A stretch of 64,000 nucleotides of DNA from Henckelia pumila (taxonomy: Eukaryota; Streptophyta; Magnoliopsida; Lamiales; Gesneriaceae), in NCBI RefSeq assembly GCF_033568475.1, contig NC_133120.1:81072151-81136150 (forward strand), given 5' to 3'. A program made the position numbers and the translations under genes. The notes under the pieces are model-generated. The model made no database searches, was not told the origin of the DNA, and saw only the letters and a list, made by a program, of their open reading frames with translations. Shown here in pieces: positions 24,336 to 38,757 of the stretch (within the stretch, counting starts at the first letter, position 1; each line of letters starts with the position of its first letter).

Positions 24336-24379
<44 letters not shown>

Positions 24380-26787
24380 TAATAGATGTGGGGTACTTAA
24401 CTCGAAGATCAATGGACCTTAGATATATTGATAAATATACAATCTCTAAAAGAACTCTAAGGACATTAATCTGAAGTTGTGTTTGGATGAAATGATTTCA
24501 AATATAGTCAAATATATTTTTGTTGTTTAGATAAGTAACCTCATAAACTAATTCAAATTCACTTCTTTCATGTTTAAATAGTTTTAATTCATGTTAATTG
24601 TGATGAATTCCAAGTTCACCAATAATGGTGTCATTTGAATTTCATTTTAATTTATATAACTAATGTGTAAATAAGTAGGTATATGAATTTAAGATTTCAT
24701 TTATATATTGTTTCATTGTTAACAATAAAATTTTAATCAAAATCCATACATTTGAAATTCTTTTTTGAAGTATAGCATCTCAATTCTCAATACCCCGGCC
24801 GATTAATAAGATAAGATTCGAAAAACTATACATATCAATTAAATTAAAGTAAGCATGTTTATCTAAAAGTACTCATCCATGTGCCAATCAAAGTTAACTA
24901 GCAACATTGATCATGTATCTTTATTTACCGATAAATTAAAATAAATAAATAAAAAGTTAACCAGCAACAAACATCTCCGTCAGGATCATTAAACAACGCA
25001 TCTGAAATTTTGCGTAATGTTTTTGTGAAATCTAAATATATTTTACACCACGAATTTCATGCTCTTTTGATGCACAAATAATTCTTCTTTTTTCTTTTTT
25101 TTCTTTTTATTTATTTTTTTGTGTGGGCCCCCCCTTTAAGACAAAGCGTGAAAATTGAATTGACATTTGGATACGGGAGTTGAGAATCTATCGAGCGATC
25201 TTATGTAATCGTAGATTGATGCAGACAAGAAATGAATAAAGGTGATTGGTTAGGGACCCACTTCTAAATATATTAAATCTTTCGTGGGGTCTTTTTAAAA
25301 TATACAAATCTTTCGTGGTCCCTGCCAATATAGGTCGAAATCTTCAATTAATGGAATATGTCGTGAATCGAGGGGCCAACTGTAAATTTCACAAAGTTTT
25401 CTTACGCCAAAAAAGACTCGAAAGTTTCTGTTTCCAACTTTCACAATTTGCAAATGGACCCCTGCCTTCCATGTTTAGCTATCCTCTTGCATCATGAGGC
25501 CGACAACTGGAGTGCCAAACCAAATCGCCATAAATCTTATATTTTATTTTTATATCAAAATAATAAAACTGGAAAAAAATATAGAAGTTATGACAATGAA
25601 ACATGTAGTCGATATTATTCGGTGTCTATGTCGTACATTATACTACATAAAATTTATGTGACAGACTTATCTAATAAAATATTAGTGAAAAATTAATCGA
25701 ACTAATGACTGTTGATCGATCAAATACGTGCTTGCTCCACTCAGGCGGGTCATAATTTTCTTCCCTCGATCCTCGTCTGACTCACTTGCGTGACAATTTC
25801 ACGAATTCTGGTGTCCTAGTTTAAATGCATGAATTGATAATATTTAATCATTTTTAATATGTGAGATTTGTTAAAAGAATAATATTCAATAATTACTTTA
25901 TGCTTTATATCTGAATTACAACTTATAATTAAAGTATAAAATTTGTGTTACGAAGGATATTGTTTATTTGGTTCTTTATTAAAAGCGATGGACTCACATT
26001 TACAAATCAAATATATTAACAACTTGAGGCACACACACGTCGTGTAAAGTAAATGGTCAAATAGAAGTTTACACGCATAATAATTCTATTATTAAATATG
26101 TTAAAATCAACAGAGATCAAAATTTTTAGTGGAAATTATTAAAAAGAAAGAAATGAACAAGAAAATTGATTATTTTGGATGAGATATATCGCTTTTCTCC
26201 AAGGGAGTACGATTTTTATCAGGAAATCCAATTAAAGATTAGATCTAAAAGACTTTCGTTAATTTTAAATACTGATTAATTAAGTAGTAATATTTTGTTT
26301 ATAATCTTTGAACATAAAGCAAAGCGTGTTCTATCCTCCTTTTTCTCCATAATATTTGTTGACTGACCAAAAAGACTTTGCGTGGATTTAGATTAAAGTT
26401 TGACTTAAGACAAGGTTAATGTGGGACCATTTGCACAAAATATAAGGATCTCCTTGTTGACCAATCCTCGACAAATTAAAATCAGACGTGGAAAAATAGT
26501 AACAATTATTATAATCGGACAGTGGGCTATCAAATTCAGAGCTGCTTGCATTACCAAAGTCTTGAGATTATCATCAAGATTTTCTCCAATATTAGATATT
26601 TTTGTTGGCTGGCTCCAACTTATATCAATTATAACATCCTTGATTTACCAAGATTTTGTGATCTCATTTGGTTTCATGTGGACATATAAATTTTTCGAAA
26701 AATGAGTTAAACTTTAACACAAATTAAAGAGATTACTTAAAGATATATGTGTTTTCTTTATGTATATATACCTATATATCTTACTAT

Positions 26788-27023
26788 TGTTATCAATCAT
26801 GATAGAAATAAAGAGATGAGTAGAAAGAATTAATGAGAAAAAAAAGAATAAATATGAATCAATACTCAGGTGTAATGTTTATCGAACTCAATCACCCTTA
26901 TTTATAAGGAAATAATACAATATACAAATCTTTACAAATATTATCTTGACATGTTTATCTTGAAAACAAATCTTTCAAATCTAATTAAATAAGATAATCA
27001 TATACAATAATATATTTATAACA
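26788..27023 (-). repeat. 3' LTR of the LARD-like element
   Basis: On the plus strand it opens TGTTATCAATCATG and ends TATATTTATAACA. It matches the right LTR throughout except for an extra block of about 30 bases near 26865-26900. Confidence 0.85.
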
Positions 27024-27123
27024 CTCCCTGTTAGATGATTATTTGCACAAGCAACTGTTTTTTCAAAATCTCTATTTGGCAAGATATTGATTGATTGGGA
27101 ACTTCACCGGGACTCAAGTGTTA

Positions 27124-27383
27124 CCTCGTTAAAACCTTGACAGTAAAACTATGTGGAAAAAATCTGAACGAAGAAAAAAAAGTACATCAACATATACTTT
27201 CTTTGGATATCTTTTTGATGATCGATGCGCCTCGTTAAAACCTTATCAAAAAAAACTTTGTGGGACAAAATCCTAATGAAGGAAAAAGAGTACGACATCT
27301 CTTAATATTTGTTAATTACCTCATTAAAACCTTGTTATGGAAAAACCACATGGAAAAAATCATAGACAAAGGAAAAAGAGTAC
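27124..27383. repeat. Three approximate tandem copies inside the LARD interior
   Basis: Three blocks each begin CTCGTTAAAACCTT (or CTCATTAAAACCTT) and end in AAGGAAAAAGAGTAC or close to it, about 100 bases apart. They lie near the polypurine-tract side of the element. The motif is dispersed in asterid genomes as far as I recall. Confidence 0.65.
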
Positions 27384-30242
27384 AACTTTGATTGCTCCCA
27401 TTTTTGCAAGCATCACTTGAAATTATTAACTCGTCTTATTCCAATCTTGTGCACTTACTCTAAAAATTGATTCAGATGCTGATTTCTTATTCAAGTTGGC
27501 AAAACAATATTTTGAGCGTCAATTCCTTCGAGGATGTTTCTATATGTATCACCGTCAAATCAGTACATACATAATAAATGCAAATATTTTCTCATAATCC
27601 GCTTTAAATATTTTGAGAAACTTTGTTAAATTTGCTCATATTTCCATTTATCATTTGTCAATCATTTTTTATTAACGGTTATTATTTTGCGTAATAGCAA
27701 AAAAACACATTAATAGTTATATAAATCCCAAATAATTTGTGAAATATCATCTTTTGATCAAGCTTGTCTTGAAATAATAGTTGATTTGAGGTAAAATAAA
27801 TCAACTAAACTTAACGTATTTATAATCATAAAATTGATATGCATATTCTCTTTTGATCAAGTTTGTCTTGATTATATATTCTGGAATTTTTTCTCAAAAC
27901 GTATTTTTGCGAACATCATGTTACGTTTCGTGGACCCACGTTATTTATTCATTTCAAATAATATGGGGACTTCTATTAATTTGAGCTTTTATGATAATGC
28001 TATCAATTTCGCTAAGCCATAAATAAAAATTCATAAAATCTTGTGGATGTTTGATTAAAAACACCCAAATTTATCGATCCAATAACTTTTGATTTATTCA
28101 TTAACATCTTTGTGCACTATCAATAGTTTTTTAACTATTTATATAATTTGAATGCTCAATTCAATCCATTATGCCAAACTCTGAAAGTATTTGTATCAAT
28201 GATAATTCTGGAGCTCTTTAGCTCTTCTAGAAATATTGATTTGTAATATACTATTTAAACCAAATCAATATCTACTAGATTCAAAATTCTATATACGTCA
28301 ATGTTTATCACTATTTTATAATATCAAGCACATCATATTTTTCATCGTCACTCAAACGATCTTCTAGATCTTTCAGATATCCAATCAACATACGATGAAA
28401 TATATGATTTGGATAGACATCAACGGTCTCCACAAACTTTTATACCTTGCTTGATATATAGCAATTAATTCCCTTTACGTACTGCAAGTACGACATCATT
28501 TAAATAGTGATATGAGATAACAATGTACATTTAGTACAATATTTGATTATGACTTATATCTCAATATTTTATGTCATTCATGATTCATATCTCTTTTCAT
28601 ATGAGATATCATATTATTCTTTCAAGAAATAATCAACAACAATGTATCAACTGTGTTCATTGATACTGTCATATTCACTTAAAAGAATGAGGCACATTAA
28701 TTAGACAACTTTCATAATTGTCTTTTCTTGAACAAAATATCATAAATAAGATATTATATATATTAAAAGAATTGAAATTGAGAAATCGAACGTAATTTTT
28801 AAAATTTTTGTATGCACCAAGTTGATATTTTACACTCAACAATGACATTCAATCTATCACAAATATCATCTCATATTAAATTTATGTTCCTATATGTAAG
28901 ATAATAACATGTGATAAAAATATTTTATCATTCATTTAAAAAGTGATAGCTAAGTCAAATGATTTTGAAAAAAATTCAAAATTTATATCCACAATTAAAA
29001 TTGAGGAGTTTAAAATACATCAAATTTTATGGAATAAAAATTTAACAACCCAATATATCCTTAAAATATAAAAATTCTCAAATCAGAAAAATTATCACCA
29101 AATTTTATAATCAATATCTCATGCAATATATTGACCAATAGAATAGGTTCACAAAATTTGTAGATCTTATTTTATATCATCAAAATAATTTATTATGTGA
29201 ATCAAAACACATGCTAGAGTTTTTCAAAATGACTTGAAGTTAGTCATAAATCAACCCAATTGACATCATCATGCATAGGTTATCATAAACCCAACATCGT
29301 CGTTGCCCAATATAGATGATGATCCAATTTATTAATAGGTTTAACATTTATTTGTCTTTTTCGATTGATAGTGTTGCGATCTTATTACCGTGCATTCATA
29401 ATTTTCAATCAATAGCCTATGCAGTTCATCATTGAACATCAAGTCGTTATTCATAAAAATTGTGACAAATAAATATATCATGTTTCTTCTAGAGAATTAA
29501 GAACAAATATATGTTTTTAATCGATATCAAGTCAATATCTTTTGATATACATCTTTAATAACTTTTTTTAAAGATATTGACAATGTTAGATCATATATTG
29601 ATATTCTTTGAGAAATTGTTCTAAATTTCTCAATTCATAAGATCTTCAACAACCAAAAGGACATTAAATTATATTCTTCAAGAATATTACCAAATCTTGG
29701 ATCTTATATAAATATTCTTCATGAATATCAACAAATCTTAAATTTTTTATCAATATTTCGTTATAAATATTGATATATTTTGACATAGATCTATATCTTT
29801 TAATAATATTTATAGATCTTGGATATCATATCAGATATTCATTATGATTTTTTCTATTTTTCGATATAAAAAATCATATATCATATATTTATCATGAATC
29901 TATTCAAATTCTCAATATATTACATCATAATCATTAATATATCTTTCGATATATCAAATCGTAATCATGAATTTCTCAAAATTCTCAACATATTATATCA
30001 TGATCATGAATTTATTCAAATTCTCGATATAAAATCATGTTGTGCTACTTTTGAGCCATCAACATATTCATGATATTTCATGGGCACAAATATATCAATT
30101 ATTTTCACTGTGCTACTTCTAGAGCACCAATGAATATCTCTCATAAAATTGAGTATTGACAACATGTTGTGCTATTCCAATAGAATCAATAAAACAAAAA
30201 TTATTTTCATTCTCAATTGGTTATAGCATCGTTCTGATAACG

Positions 30243-30446
30243 TGTTAAAAATCATAATAGAAATAGAGAGATGAGTAGAGATAATTCATGAGAGAAAAGA
30301 GAATAAATATGAGTTCCCTATTTATAGGGAAATAATACAATATACAAATATTTACAAATATTATCTCGACATGTTTATCTTGATCACAAATCTTTTAAAT
30401 TTAATTAAAAAAGATAATCATCTACAATAATAATATATTTATAACA
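30243..30446 (-). repeat. 5' LTR of the LARD-like element
   Basis: On the plus strand it opens TGTTAAAAATCATAATAG and ends ATATATTTATAACA. The primer-binding-site-like sequence abuts its left side (30226-30242). Confidence 0.85.
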
Positions 30447-30960
30447 ACTATATTATTATAGTAGAAACTCTCTAATTAACTAACTTTCAATTAATTGTTG
30501 AAGTTTGAGATGAAATTACGATTATATCCTAAATCAATTCCCAACAAAACCAAAATTGTTAAACAAATTAGTCATTTTATTTAGTCTACTCTTTTTTTAG
30601 CCATTAGTAATAATCTTATTTATCAAAATATCATTTACTATCTTTGTTTGTATCTTTAAATTTTTAGATTAGATAATTTTTTTAAAGATTTACATTTGAT
30701 AGTTATCAATCTTAAATTTTTGAATATCTAATTCATAATGTGAGTTTTAAAATAACATTAAAATTAATTAACATAAAAAAGTTTGTGTATATGCGTGCAA
30801 AAACGCTAGTTATTAATTAAACTTGAGTCATGTATTCTAACTAATTTAAAACGTGACAGAAATATAAATGTATATTTAAATATCTGTCCCACGTACTTTA
30901 ACTGAACTCTAACGACCCAAGGAAGAAGAAATTATCCCATTGATATAGCCGAAAAGCCAT

Positions 30961-31067
30961 ATTATATGAGTTTGGAAAACCGTTTCTCCAAAAAACGGAA
31001 TTGCATAACTAACTATTATATGAGTTTGGAAAACCGTTTCTCCAAAAAACGGAATTGCATAACTAAC
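30961..31067. repeat. Perfect 54-bp tandem duplication
   Basis: The block beginning ATTATATGAGTTTGGAAAAC at 30961 recurs at 31015 with no mismatch over 53 bases, up to CATAACTAAC. Each unit contains a small palindrome, CCGTTT..AAACGG. It lies 350 bases past the ILL6-like stop codon, probably downstream of the transcript. Identity implies a recent duplication. Confidence 0.95.
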
Positions 31068-31416
31068 ACATCCCCTGTGTTGATTACTAGTACATATATA
31101 TAGTATCAATGAGAGCTTGTACATATAGCAATTTTTTCTCGGGACTAAATGAAGAAAATAATATAATAAATCGCTAACAAATCAAGATCATATTGATTTC
31201 ATCACTAATGGACGAGAGCCCATCCATTTTTCAATGAAACTTATATTATACTGTACAGAAGCCCATCTAAATTCTTCTAATACATACAACAGAGGAATCA
31301 AAGTCCACCTAATTAATTATATGTTGACAACAAGCGAGACTTTACATACAACTATTGTAAAATTACTTAATGAAGAAAACCCTAACTTCGTCTCCTCCTT
31401 TCATGCATCAACTTCG

Positions 31417-34400
31417 TCACTTGCATGATCCATCGAGTACCGTTGGCGCCGTCGATACCGTGTCGCGGTCGTGCAGATATCTCTCAGCAATGGCAGCATG
31501 AGTAGCTGCACCAACTGGAAGGGCATCTTCATCGATCATGAAATGCGGCGAGTGGGGCGAGTGGACGGAGCCTAGCATCTTGTTCTTGATACCGATGAAG
31601 TAGAAGGTGGCCGGGACAAGTTCGGCATAGAATGAGAAGTCCTCGGATCCCATCACCGGCTCCACCACTTGGTAATTCTCGTTCCCCACCAACTCCATGG
31701 CTACTTTCTTCAAGTGTCTGTAAGTTTCATCATCATTAATCATAGGAGGGTAAATTGTGTCTGCGTTCCTGAAGAAGTCGACTGTTGCCGAGCATCTGAA
31801 TGCTCGAGCTTGGGTTATGATTACCTGCTTATATATGTTTAATGTTTTTTCTTTATCAATTATTATTGGAAAAATTAACAAGCTAGCTAGCACTTTGTTC
31901 TATCAACCAACCTGCTCTATTCTTTGGAGGATGTGGTTGAAGCTTGTGTTGGAAAAAGCTCGCAACGTGCCACCGAATTCAACGCTATCCGGCATGGCGT
32001 CGAGATGATCGGATCCACTCTTGAAGTAAGTGACCGAGACAACCTGAGGATTTTATCATACAAAACGTACATAAAGCATGTTAGGTTATGTTTTTTTGTT
32101 TTTTGTTTTTTCTCATGTTATGTGGCTCTAGTTTTGATCAAGTACTCATTGAGGTAATCTCTCGAGTTTGAACTTGCATGGATTATTGTAAATTATCCGT
32201 GAAACTATTATGGAAAAATTATATTTTTGGTTCTATGATTTGCACTTTTCTATTTTTAACAATGAATTTACATTTTTTTTTATGTAGCTTACATTTTTTA
32301 TCATTTTTCTTTACACGAGTCCGTTTTGACCTGTCCAAATATATCTCTTAATATTATAAAATATCACGACACACATGCAAGTTTTTTTTCAAAATCAAAC
32401 TAATTTAAAGAGCCCTAATTTTTTTTTAATACTACATAGTTTCTGTCACAATTGTACATCAGATTGGAGACTTAATTAGATCATTCGAAATACGACCTTC
32501 TGCAGATGCAATCCCATTTTATGCTTCATTAAAGAGGTCTATTTATATCATATTAGAATTTGCTTATTTCTGAGTATTCAATAATAATGTATGCTTTAAT
32601 TTAATACCAAAGTTCAACGATGCATGCATGTAGCATAAAAGTGGCATATATAGGCGGTGTTTGGGAGAGCTTCTAGGAAGCACTTCTCAGCTTTTCATTA
32701 ACAAATTTTTGAAATTTTGTAAAATTTTGTTAACGAAAAGTTGAGAAGTGCTTCCTAGAAGCTCTCCCAAACACTACCATAGTCTCACATGCATGTACGT
32801 ACAAACCTGAGAGTCCAATGGATCGGCTTCTCGTGATACAATGGTCTGTAAACTGATAATTGCTGCGGAGGCAGCCCAGATAGTGTCGATCGAGTAACGC
32901 AGATTCCGAGAGACGCCATGTTCAACAGTGATCATGGCTTTGAAGAAGCCACAACCAGCAAGTAAAGGACCGGGTCTTGATCCAATGACACCGACAGGGA
33001 GCAGATGAGATACATGCATCGCAAATATTGCCTCAACATCTTCGAGAGCACCTTGCTCGATCATTCGTTTCGCTCCGTTTCCTGCTTCCTCGGCTGGCTG
33101 AAAGATCAGAATCACAGTACCCTGTTGAGGCATTAATAAATATTAGCTAGCTAGTCTCAAGCTTAATGTTAAGACTTAAGACTATGCAAGGCCTAATTAT
33201 TAGGCAATGTTTGCAACATCTAGCTTATAGTTTTTTTTATATACATAAATTTGTTAACAGAAAATTCATAATCACTTATTTGTAGAGTTTGCAAACACTG
33301 TCTTAGTTATACGTATAAAATCTCTTGCGGGAATGTCGTATGATGCTTCATGTGCAATATCTGAATAATATTGGTGAATACTTATTTAAAATGTTGTTAA
33401 TTGTGCATGGAAAAAAAAAAGTGCAACTTGAACACTTTCAGTTTTGTGTCTCCTATCAAAGACTGGGAAGATGATAAACTAGTAATCTCGTGGCTCGATT
33501 AATTAGAATTGTTTTGAATTTTCTAGTTTCCACCACAATATATAGAGCAGCGACAAAAATGGTCAAAACGACGTTACGGAATAAAATAGAAGACGTGTTT
33601 TTAGCTAGTTTAGTCTAATTTATTATTATTGTACGTTGGAAAGGAGATTGTTTAAAGTTTAAACATTTAGCAGTGACTTCGTTATTAATGAGTTTCAAAT
33701 ATATATAGTGAATATTGATATTACTATACTAGAGAATATTTGCATCCTCTAAAAATAAGTATTTATATATATATATATATATATAAATTATTTCTTTATA
33801 AATTTGTTAAAAAAGAAACCATAATCACTTATTTTGGAGTTTTCAAACACTACCTAAATGTTAGGAAAATAACTTCTAGTCCACTGATTTTTTCTATTTT
33901 GGTTTTTCGAGTTTTTAAAGTTTGATTTTGATGTATTAATTTTGATTTTTTTTTTGTCTTTCAATCATATTTTTTCGGAGTGCTGACATGACAAATAAAA
34001 ATACTGATATTTCATAAAAAGATTGTTGACATGCATGACTAAATGTCACGCCGAGAATTGGACCCCAAATAACTAAAAATTAAAAGTTAATGTATCGAAA
34101 CCAAAATTTAAAACCATAGCTAGAGGTCTACAACCTAAAATTGGACAAATTAGAGAAAAAAAAAATTGATTTCCATAAATATCAAGCACTATACATATAT
34201 AATTTTAACTGTCTTAATTATTAACAATATATTTTGGAAAATATTTAATTTTTTTTGGCCCCCCACCCCTAGCCATCAATTTGTTAATTAATATTACATG
34301 TTTGTGTTTTGGCTCTACCGTCAGTTTCATGGGGCTCAACACCACCACCATTGTCTTTATCTTTTGATCATAGCTTGTTCAAGTACTCTCAATTAGCCTT

Positions 34401-36426
34401 TCGAATAATTTTGTATATACTACATCAAACAACCAGCCTTAAACATATATATATATATATATATTTTAAGACGAAAGAAAATTATATTTTTCCAATGCTT
34501 TTCTAACTATTTTTGAAGTATATTATTAGTTCGTCACAATAGATCAATGCATAATTTTTAGATTCACAAACAGTCTTTAGAAATTAGAGCATGCATGCCA
34601 TTTTTTATGTGAGTCGAGTTGAAACAGTTTTTATGCAACTCAATTTTAGACAAGTTCAAAATGAAGATCGAGTCATTTTAAGTTATTTAGGTTCTGTTTG
34701 GACATACACTTATGAAACATTTTTATAAAGTGTTTTTTAAAATTTTTTTATAAAATGTTTTAAAAGTTGTTTTAAGAATAAATATGTGTTTGGACAACTA
34801 TTCTATAAAAACATTTTAACATTTCAAAAAGTAATGTTGTTCATTTTCCCTTCCATAGTTTCATTCTAAAAAAAATCTAAAAACAACTCTCAAGTGTTCT
34901 TAAAAAACTATCTTGGATAACACTTTTTAAAAACTATTTTTCAAAAATATTTTACAAAAATTTTATTCAAACGCATACTTCAAGTTTTTTTCACTTATAA
35001 AATACTAAAAACGTTTTTAAAGTACATGTCCAAACGGAACCTAATGTATTTGTACAATCTACGATTTTATTTTGATTTGTGGGCTGATTGTAATTATGCA
35101 CATGTTATTGAGATCGTTTTGGTTATTTGCACATATACTTAAGTTTGTAGGCCTATTTTGTACCTCCATAGGTCATTTATAAGCATGCATTATACATTTT
35201 CTCATCATTATTGAAAAATTTTCCTCTCAAACCCAAGTGTTTTCTTGCCATTTTGGTGGCTCACGATTTTTGGTCCTTTTTTAAATAAAAATAAAAAAAA
35301 AACTGAACTTTATTGATGTTATTTCTTGTGGCATCAAGCATTGGATACCATCAGTCCGTGTCTCATTTGTAGGCATTGAGTCGAGGTGTGTTCTTTAATT
35401 AATTAGTATGTATATCAAGGTTCTTGGTTTGTTTAAGCAACGGGTCAAGGTAAAAAGTGTTATGTTAATTGTTATTTTTAATTTGTATTTCTTGTGATTT
35501 CACATTAGTTATTTTTTTTTTAAAGGTTGCTCTAATTTTTTAACTTTCTTTGTGCTAAATCATGTGTATTCGTGATTCTTGTGACCCAAAACACGATTCC
35601 ATGTCGTAGTTGTTCTCTTCACGAGATTCACATCAATTTCTTTCATTCAAAATCGATATGACAGATGAAATTAAATTTCAAATTTTCTAATATATATCAT
35701 TATAATTTATGTTGTATATGTTCCATAATTCTGTAATTATTGTGATTGGTGTTAATTAATGTACGTTGTTGCAACTTGGACGACAAGGTCAATGTCTCTT
35801 GCAAGGGGAATTTCCTACTCGTGGATGTCTCTGTTTTCCCCAATTTAATTCATGATTGAAACCTGTTGTACCGCAATATTAATAGAAATCCCACCACATT
35901 ATAATTAATATTTATTTTTTTCTGCTAAAGTGTATATTTATAATTCATATTTATATAACTCACAGCTCAAGTGAGCAGTGGATTATTAAGGAATTCTACG
36001 AGTAAATAAAGACAACATGTGACGGAAAAATCATTATGTCGGTGTCGGCAACCTTTGTCACTAACTACCTGCATTTGCCTAAATATTAAGATTAATCTAT
36101 ATATAATCAATTAATCATGCATGATTGAAATCTTTCACCCGTTATTTTTGTTACTTTTACAATATTATATTGATATAGTGGATTTTCTCATTGAATGAAT
36201 TAATTCATTTTAAACTATTGATTCATATATATTCACAACTCGAATAAAATATTAGCTCTCCAAATCAAATGCATAACCACCTCTCTCCTCTTGGAAAGTT
36301 CTGTTAATTGGGATGTTAACCGAATCTTAATATAGCAATATATGACTTGTAATAACGGCCGGGCACATGCATCATATTCGTTGCAAATATCAATATGATC
36401 GATTTTTTTATTCTAGATTATAACAT

Positions 36427-36496
<70 letters not shown>

Positions 36497-38725
36497 GATC
36501 CCAATTATGGTCCAAACATATATATAGTAACGTGAATATATTTTTAATCTAATTAATAAGTTATTTTTATCACTTTCTAATTATTTGGGACTACTTCTCG
36601 AGCTCTACGCAAATCAAGCTTAAAACGTCATTTTATTTGTGGAATGAAATGATAAAAAGATTCGGATGTGAAAAAACAAAAAACAAAAACAAAACAAAAA
36701 ATAAGATTTGAATGTGTACGTAATATGGATGATTAAAAAAAACTAATAGATATAAGAAGTTATGTAGTTTAATGTATGAATTAACTATGGAGACGAGGCT
36801 AAATAATCTATTGTTATCTTATCTTAAAAACGAGTAAAAATCATATGTACGTGAAAGAACGTGTATATCACGTACTTTAAATTCTTCTCTAAATTTAAAT
36901 TAAATTCTATTTTAGAGTTTTTTTTGCTTAGATATGTTTTAAGATTTGATGATATATGTTATCTTATCAAATATGCTTTCTTGTCAAATATGTTATCTTA
37001 TCAAATGAATAGTGTAAATTGATGATATATATCTTAACGGTTTTGTTGATAATATATCTTATCAAATCCTTATTCAATATTGTGTAGGATTTCCAAAAAG
37101 GTTGAAGATCTACTTAAGAAGATAATTCAACACAAATGAAAGACGGCTAGGAGAGTAGATCATATACAATATACACGAAGTACTACAGAAATTCAGAAGC
37201 TGAAGATTGAAGATAAATTCAGAAGCTAAAGATTGAAGATTGATCGGAGAATTTCAGAAGTATTTCTTGCCGTTACATAGTGTTGCCGAGAGTTTTTGGA
37301 AACACTGAAGAACACGCGAGTGAAGCGTTGTTCTGAAAGTGATTCCTTGGTTTTTGTCTTCGGCTCATTGTTGAAAACTTCCTATTGGTTTTTATATTCT
37401 TGTTCTTACTAGTTTTTAGGAAGTTATTTATTTTCTCAACTTGTTGAGAAATGTAGGTTTTCATATACAATCACTAGTACTGATTTTTTTTGTAATGGTT
37501 ATTTTGCCCTGAGACATCGCACACTTGTACATAAATTTCTATGTTATTTATTATAAAGTTTACTTATTCCGCTGCGTATGTTTTCTTGAAGTCTTGACAA
37601 TACTGCAAGACAACACTTACTGTGAAATTTATTTATGGTATTTCTGCGGTCCATACTGTCAAAACTTACAGTACGTATTCATAAACATTAGCTAATTATT
37701 AATTGTCTAGTGCTAGATGTCGGAAGTGTTACAATTTGGTGGGTCGCTTGATGAATCAAAGAACGAATAAAAATTCCGCAATAACAGTGTGATATATATA
37801 GGATATGGCTGCTGCTCATTAATTATTCTTCATGACAATTGTTCCAAAAGCAACTTATTAATTACTTGACAAAATTTTAAATTTTATGGCATATCCGTGT
37901 TTTTTTATGACATATGAATCCCTACCCGTTATTTTTCTTATTCACTACGTCAAAATCCAAGCTAAGACAATAACTTGCAAACTACACTACCTTAACGATA
38001 GACATATCCTTTTCACTTTGGGAGAGGAGAACACAGCATTGCAGGCAAGGAAGTGTAAACGTGTAGCCGGACTCTAAGTGGGGGAAGGCACGTTTTTTAA
38101 TAGGTTGGTCCTATATATTAACTTTTACGGGACCAACAATTGAACATTTTCATTCAATGATTTTATCTTTTGCCCTGATTAATTAATTATATATATATAT
38201 AATATATAACTGGTAAACTGATATAAGAAGTTGAATTTAGGCCATCAAAACTAGATAATATCGTTCACACAAATTTACAAAACCTAATAGTTATGAGTAC
38301 TAGACGAGTCCAACCTTAATGTTTCTTTTAATTTTTTGAGTTATTTTTTCACTGCTTAATTACTATTTTTATATTGTATATATTAATTAAGAACAATTAT
38401 TAGCATTTTGTTGCATCTTTAATTTTAGTGATGTCCAAAGTCAAAATAAACAAAGTCGTCAATATATACCCTCTCTTCTATACCTAGCTACTGAATTCTC
38501 AAATAGCATTAGCATGCATAAAGTAGTCCAAGATTCTTCAAAAATAAATTATATCCGCACAATATATATACATATCATATATGATGTTCTGCGCGTCTGT
38601 TTTATAGCAAGTCATGAGCACCGAACATCTTCTGGAATGCATCAATTAAATGATTCCATGATATTCACAAAAACATCTTGCGGCTCCCATGAGATACCAA
38701 CAAATTAAGAGTCACCTAGAATATC

Positions 38726-38757
<32 letters not shown>

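Larger units (their letters stand above)
21159..26778. other. Repeat-rich intergenic region
   Basis: I see no supportable gene on either strand. The first few hundred bases are the promoter side of the response regulator. A Helitron-like 5' start (A then TCTATACTATATATTAAG) lies at 21642 without a clear partner. A GGTATACC-rich hAT-like fragment lies at about 22195-22310. A TIR element lies at 23246-24335, followed by a (TA)n tract to about 24378. The segment 25100-26780 holds nothing I recognise. Confidence 0.5.
26788..30446 (-). mobile_element. LARD-like LTR retrotransposon without coding capacity
   Basis: LTRs of 236 bp (26788-27023) and 204 bp (30243-30446) are direct repeats bounded by TG..CA. 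Perfect 5-bp target duplications ACTAT lie at 26783-26787 and 30447-30451. On the minus strand the 5' LTR (right) is followed by CGTTATCAGAACGATGC, a TATCAGA-type primer-binding site. The 3' LTR (left) is preceded by AACAGGGAGTG, a polypurine tract. The 3.2-kb interior is AT-rich with no gag or pol frame in either strand. This fits a non-autonomous LARD-type element. LTR divergence, including an indel of about 30 bases, indicates it is not very recent. Confidence 0.88.
26779..30808 (+). mobile_element. Possible short Helitron interrupted by the LTR element
   Basis: If the LTR element and one target copy are removed, the flanks join as A-TCTTACTATATTATTATAGTAG, like a plant Helitron 5' end (TC after A). 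The right part ends GCGTGCAAAAACGCTAG followed by T at 30809, that is CTAG-T with a GCGT/ACGC hairpin. The hairpin touches the CTAG rather than lying about 10 bases upstream, which is unusual. The reconstructed Helitron would be only about 370 bases. Tentative. Confidence 0.35.

Noticed and set aside
25246-25696. Two overlapping small ORFs in a less AT-rich patch
   Set aside because: No motif, no ATG-initiated conserved product, no similarity I recognise.
26421-26705. 94-residue hydrophobic ORF
   Set aside because: Begins at GTG rather than ATG, no recognisable motif, AT-rich surroundings and no splice or homology support.
30909-31124. 71-residue ORF with a duplicated peptide
   Set aside because: The peptide repeat is just the 54-bp DNA tandem duplication, a multiple of three, read in one frame.
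36429-36496. Possible centromeric or satellite array
   Set aside because: It is a simple (ATT)n microsatellite without a longer repeat unit.
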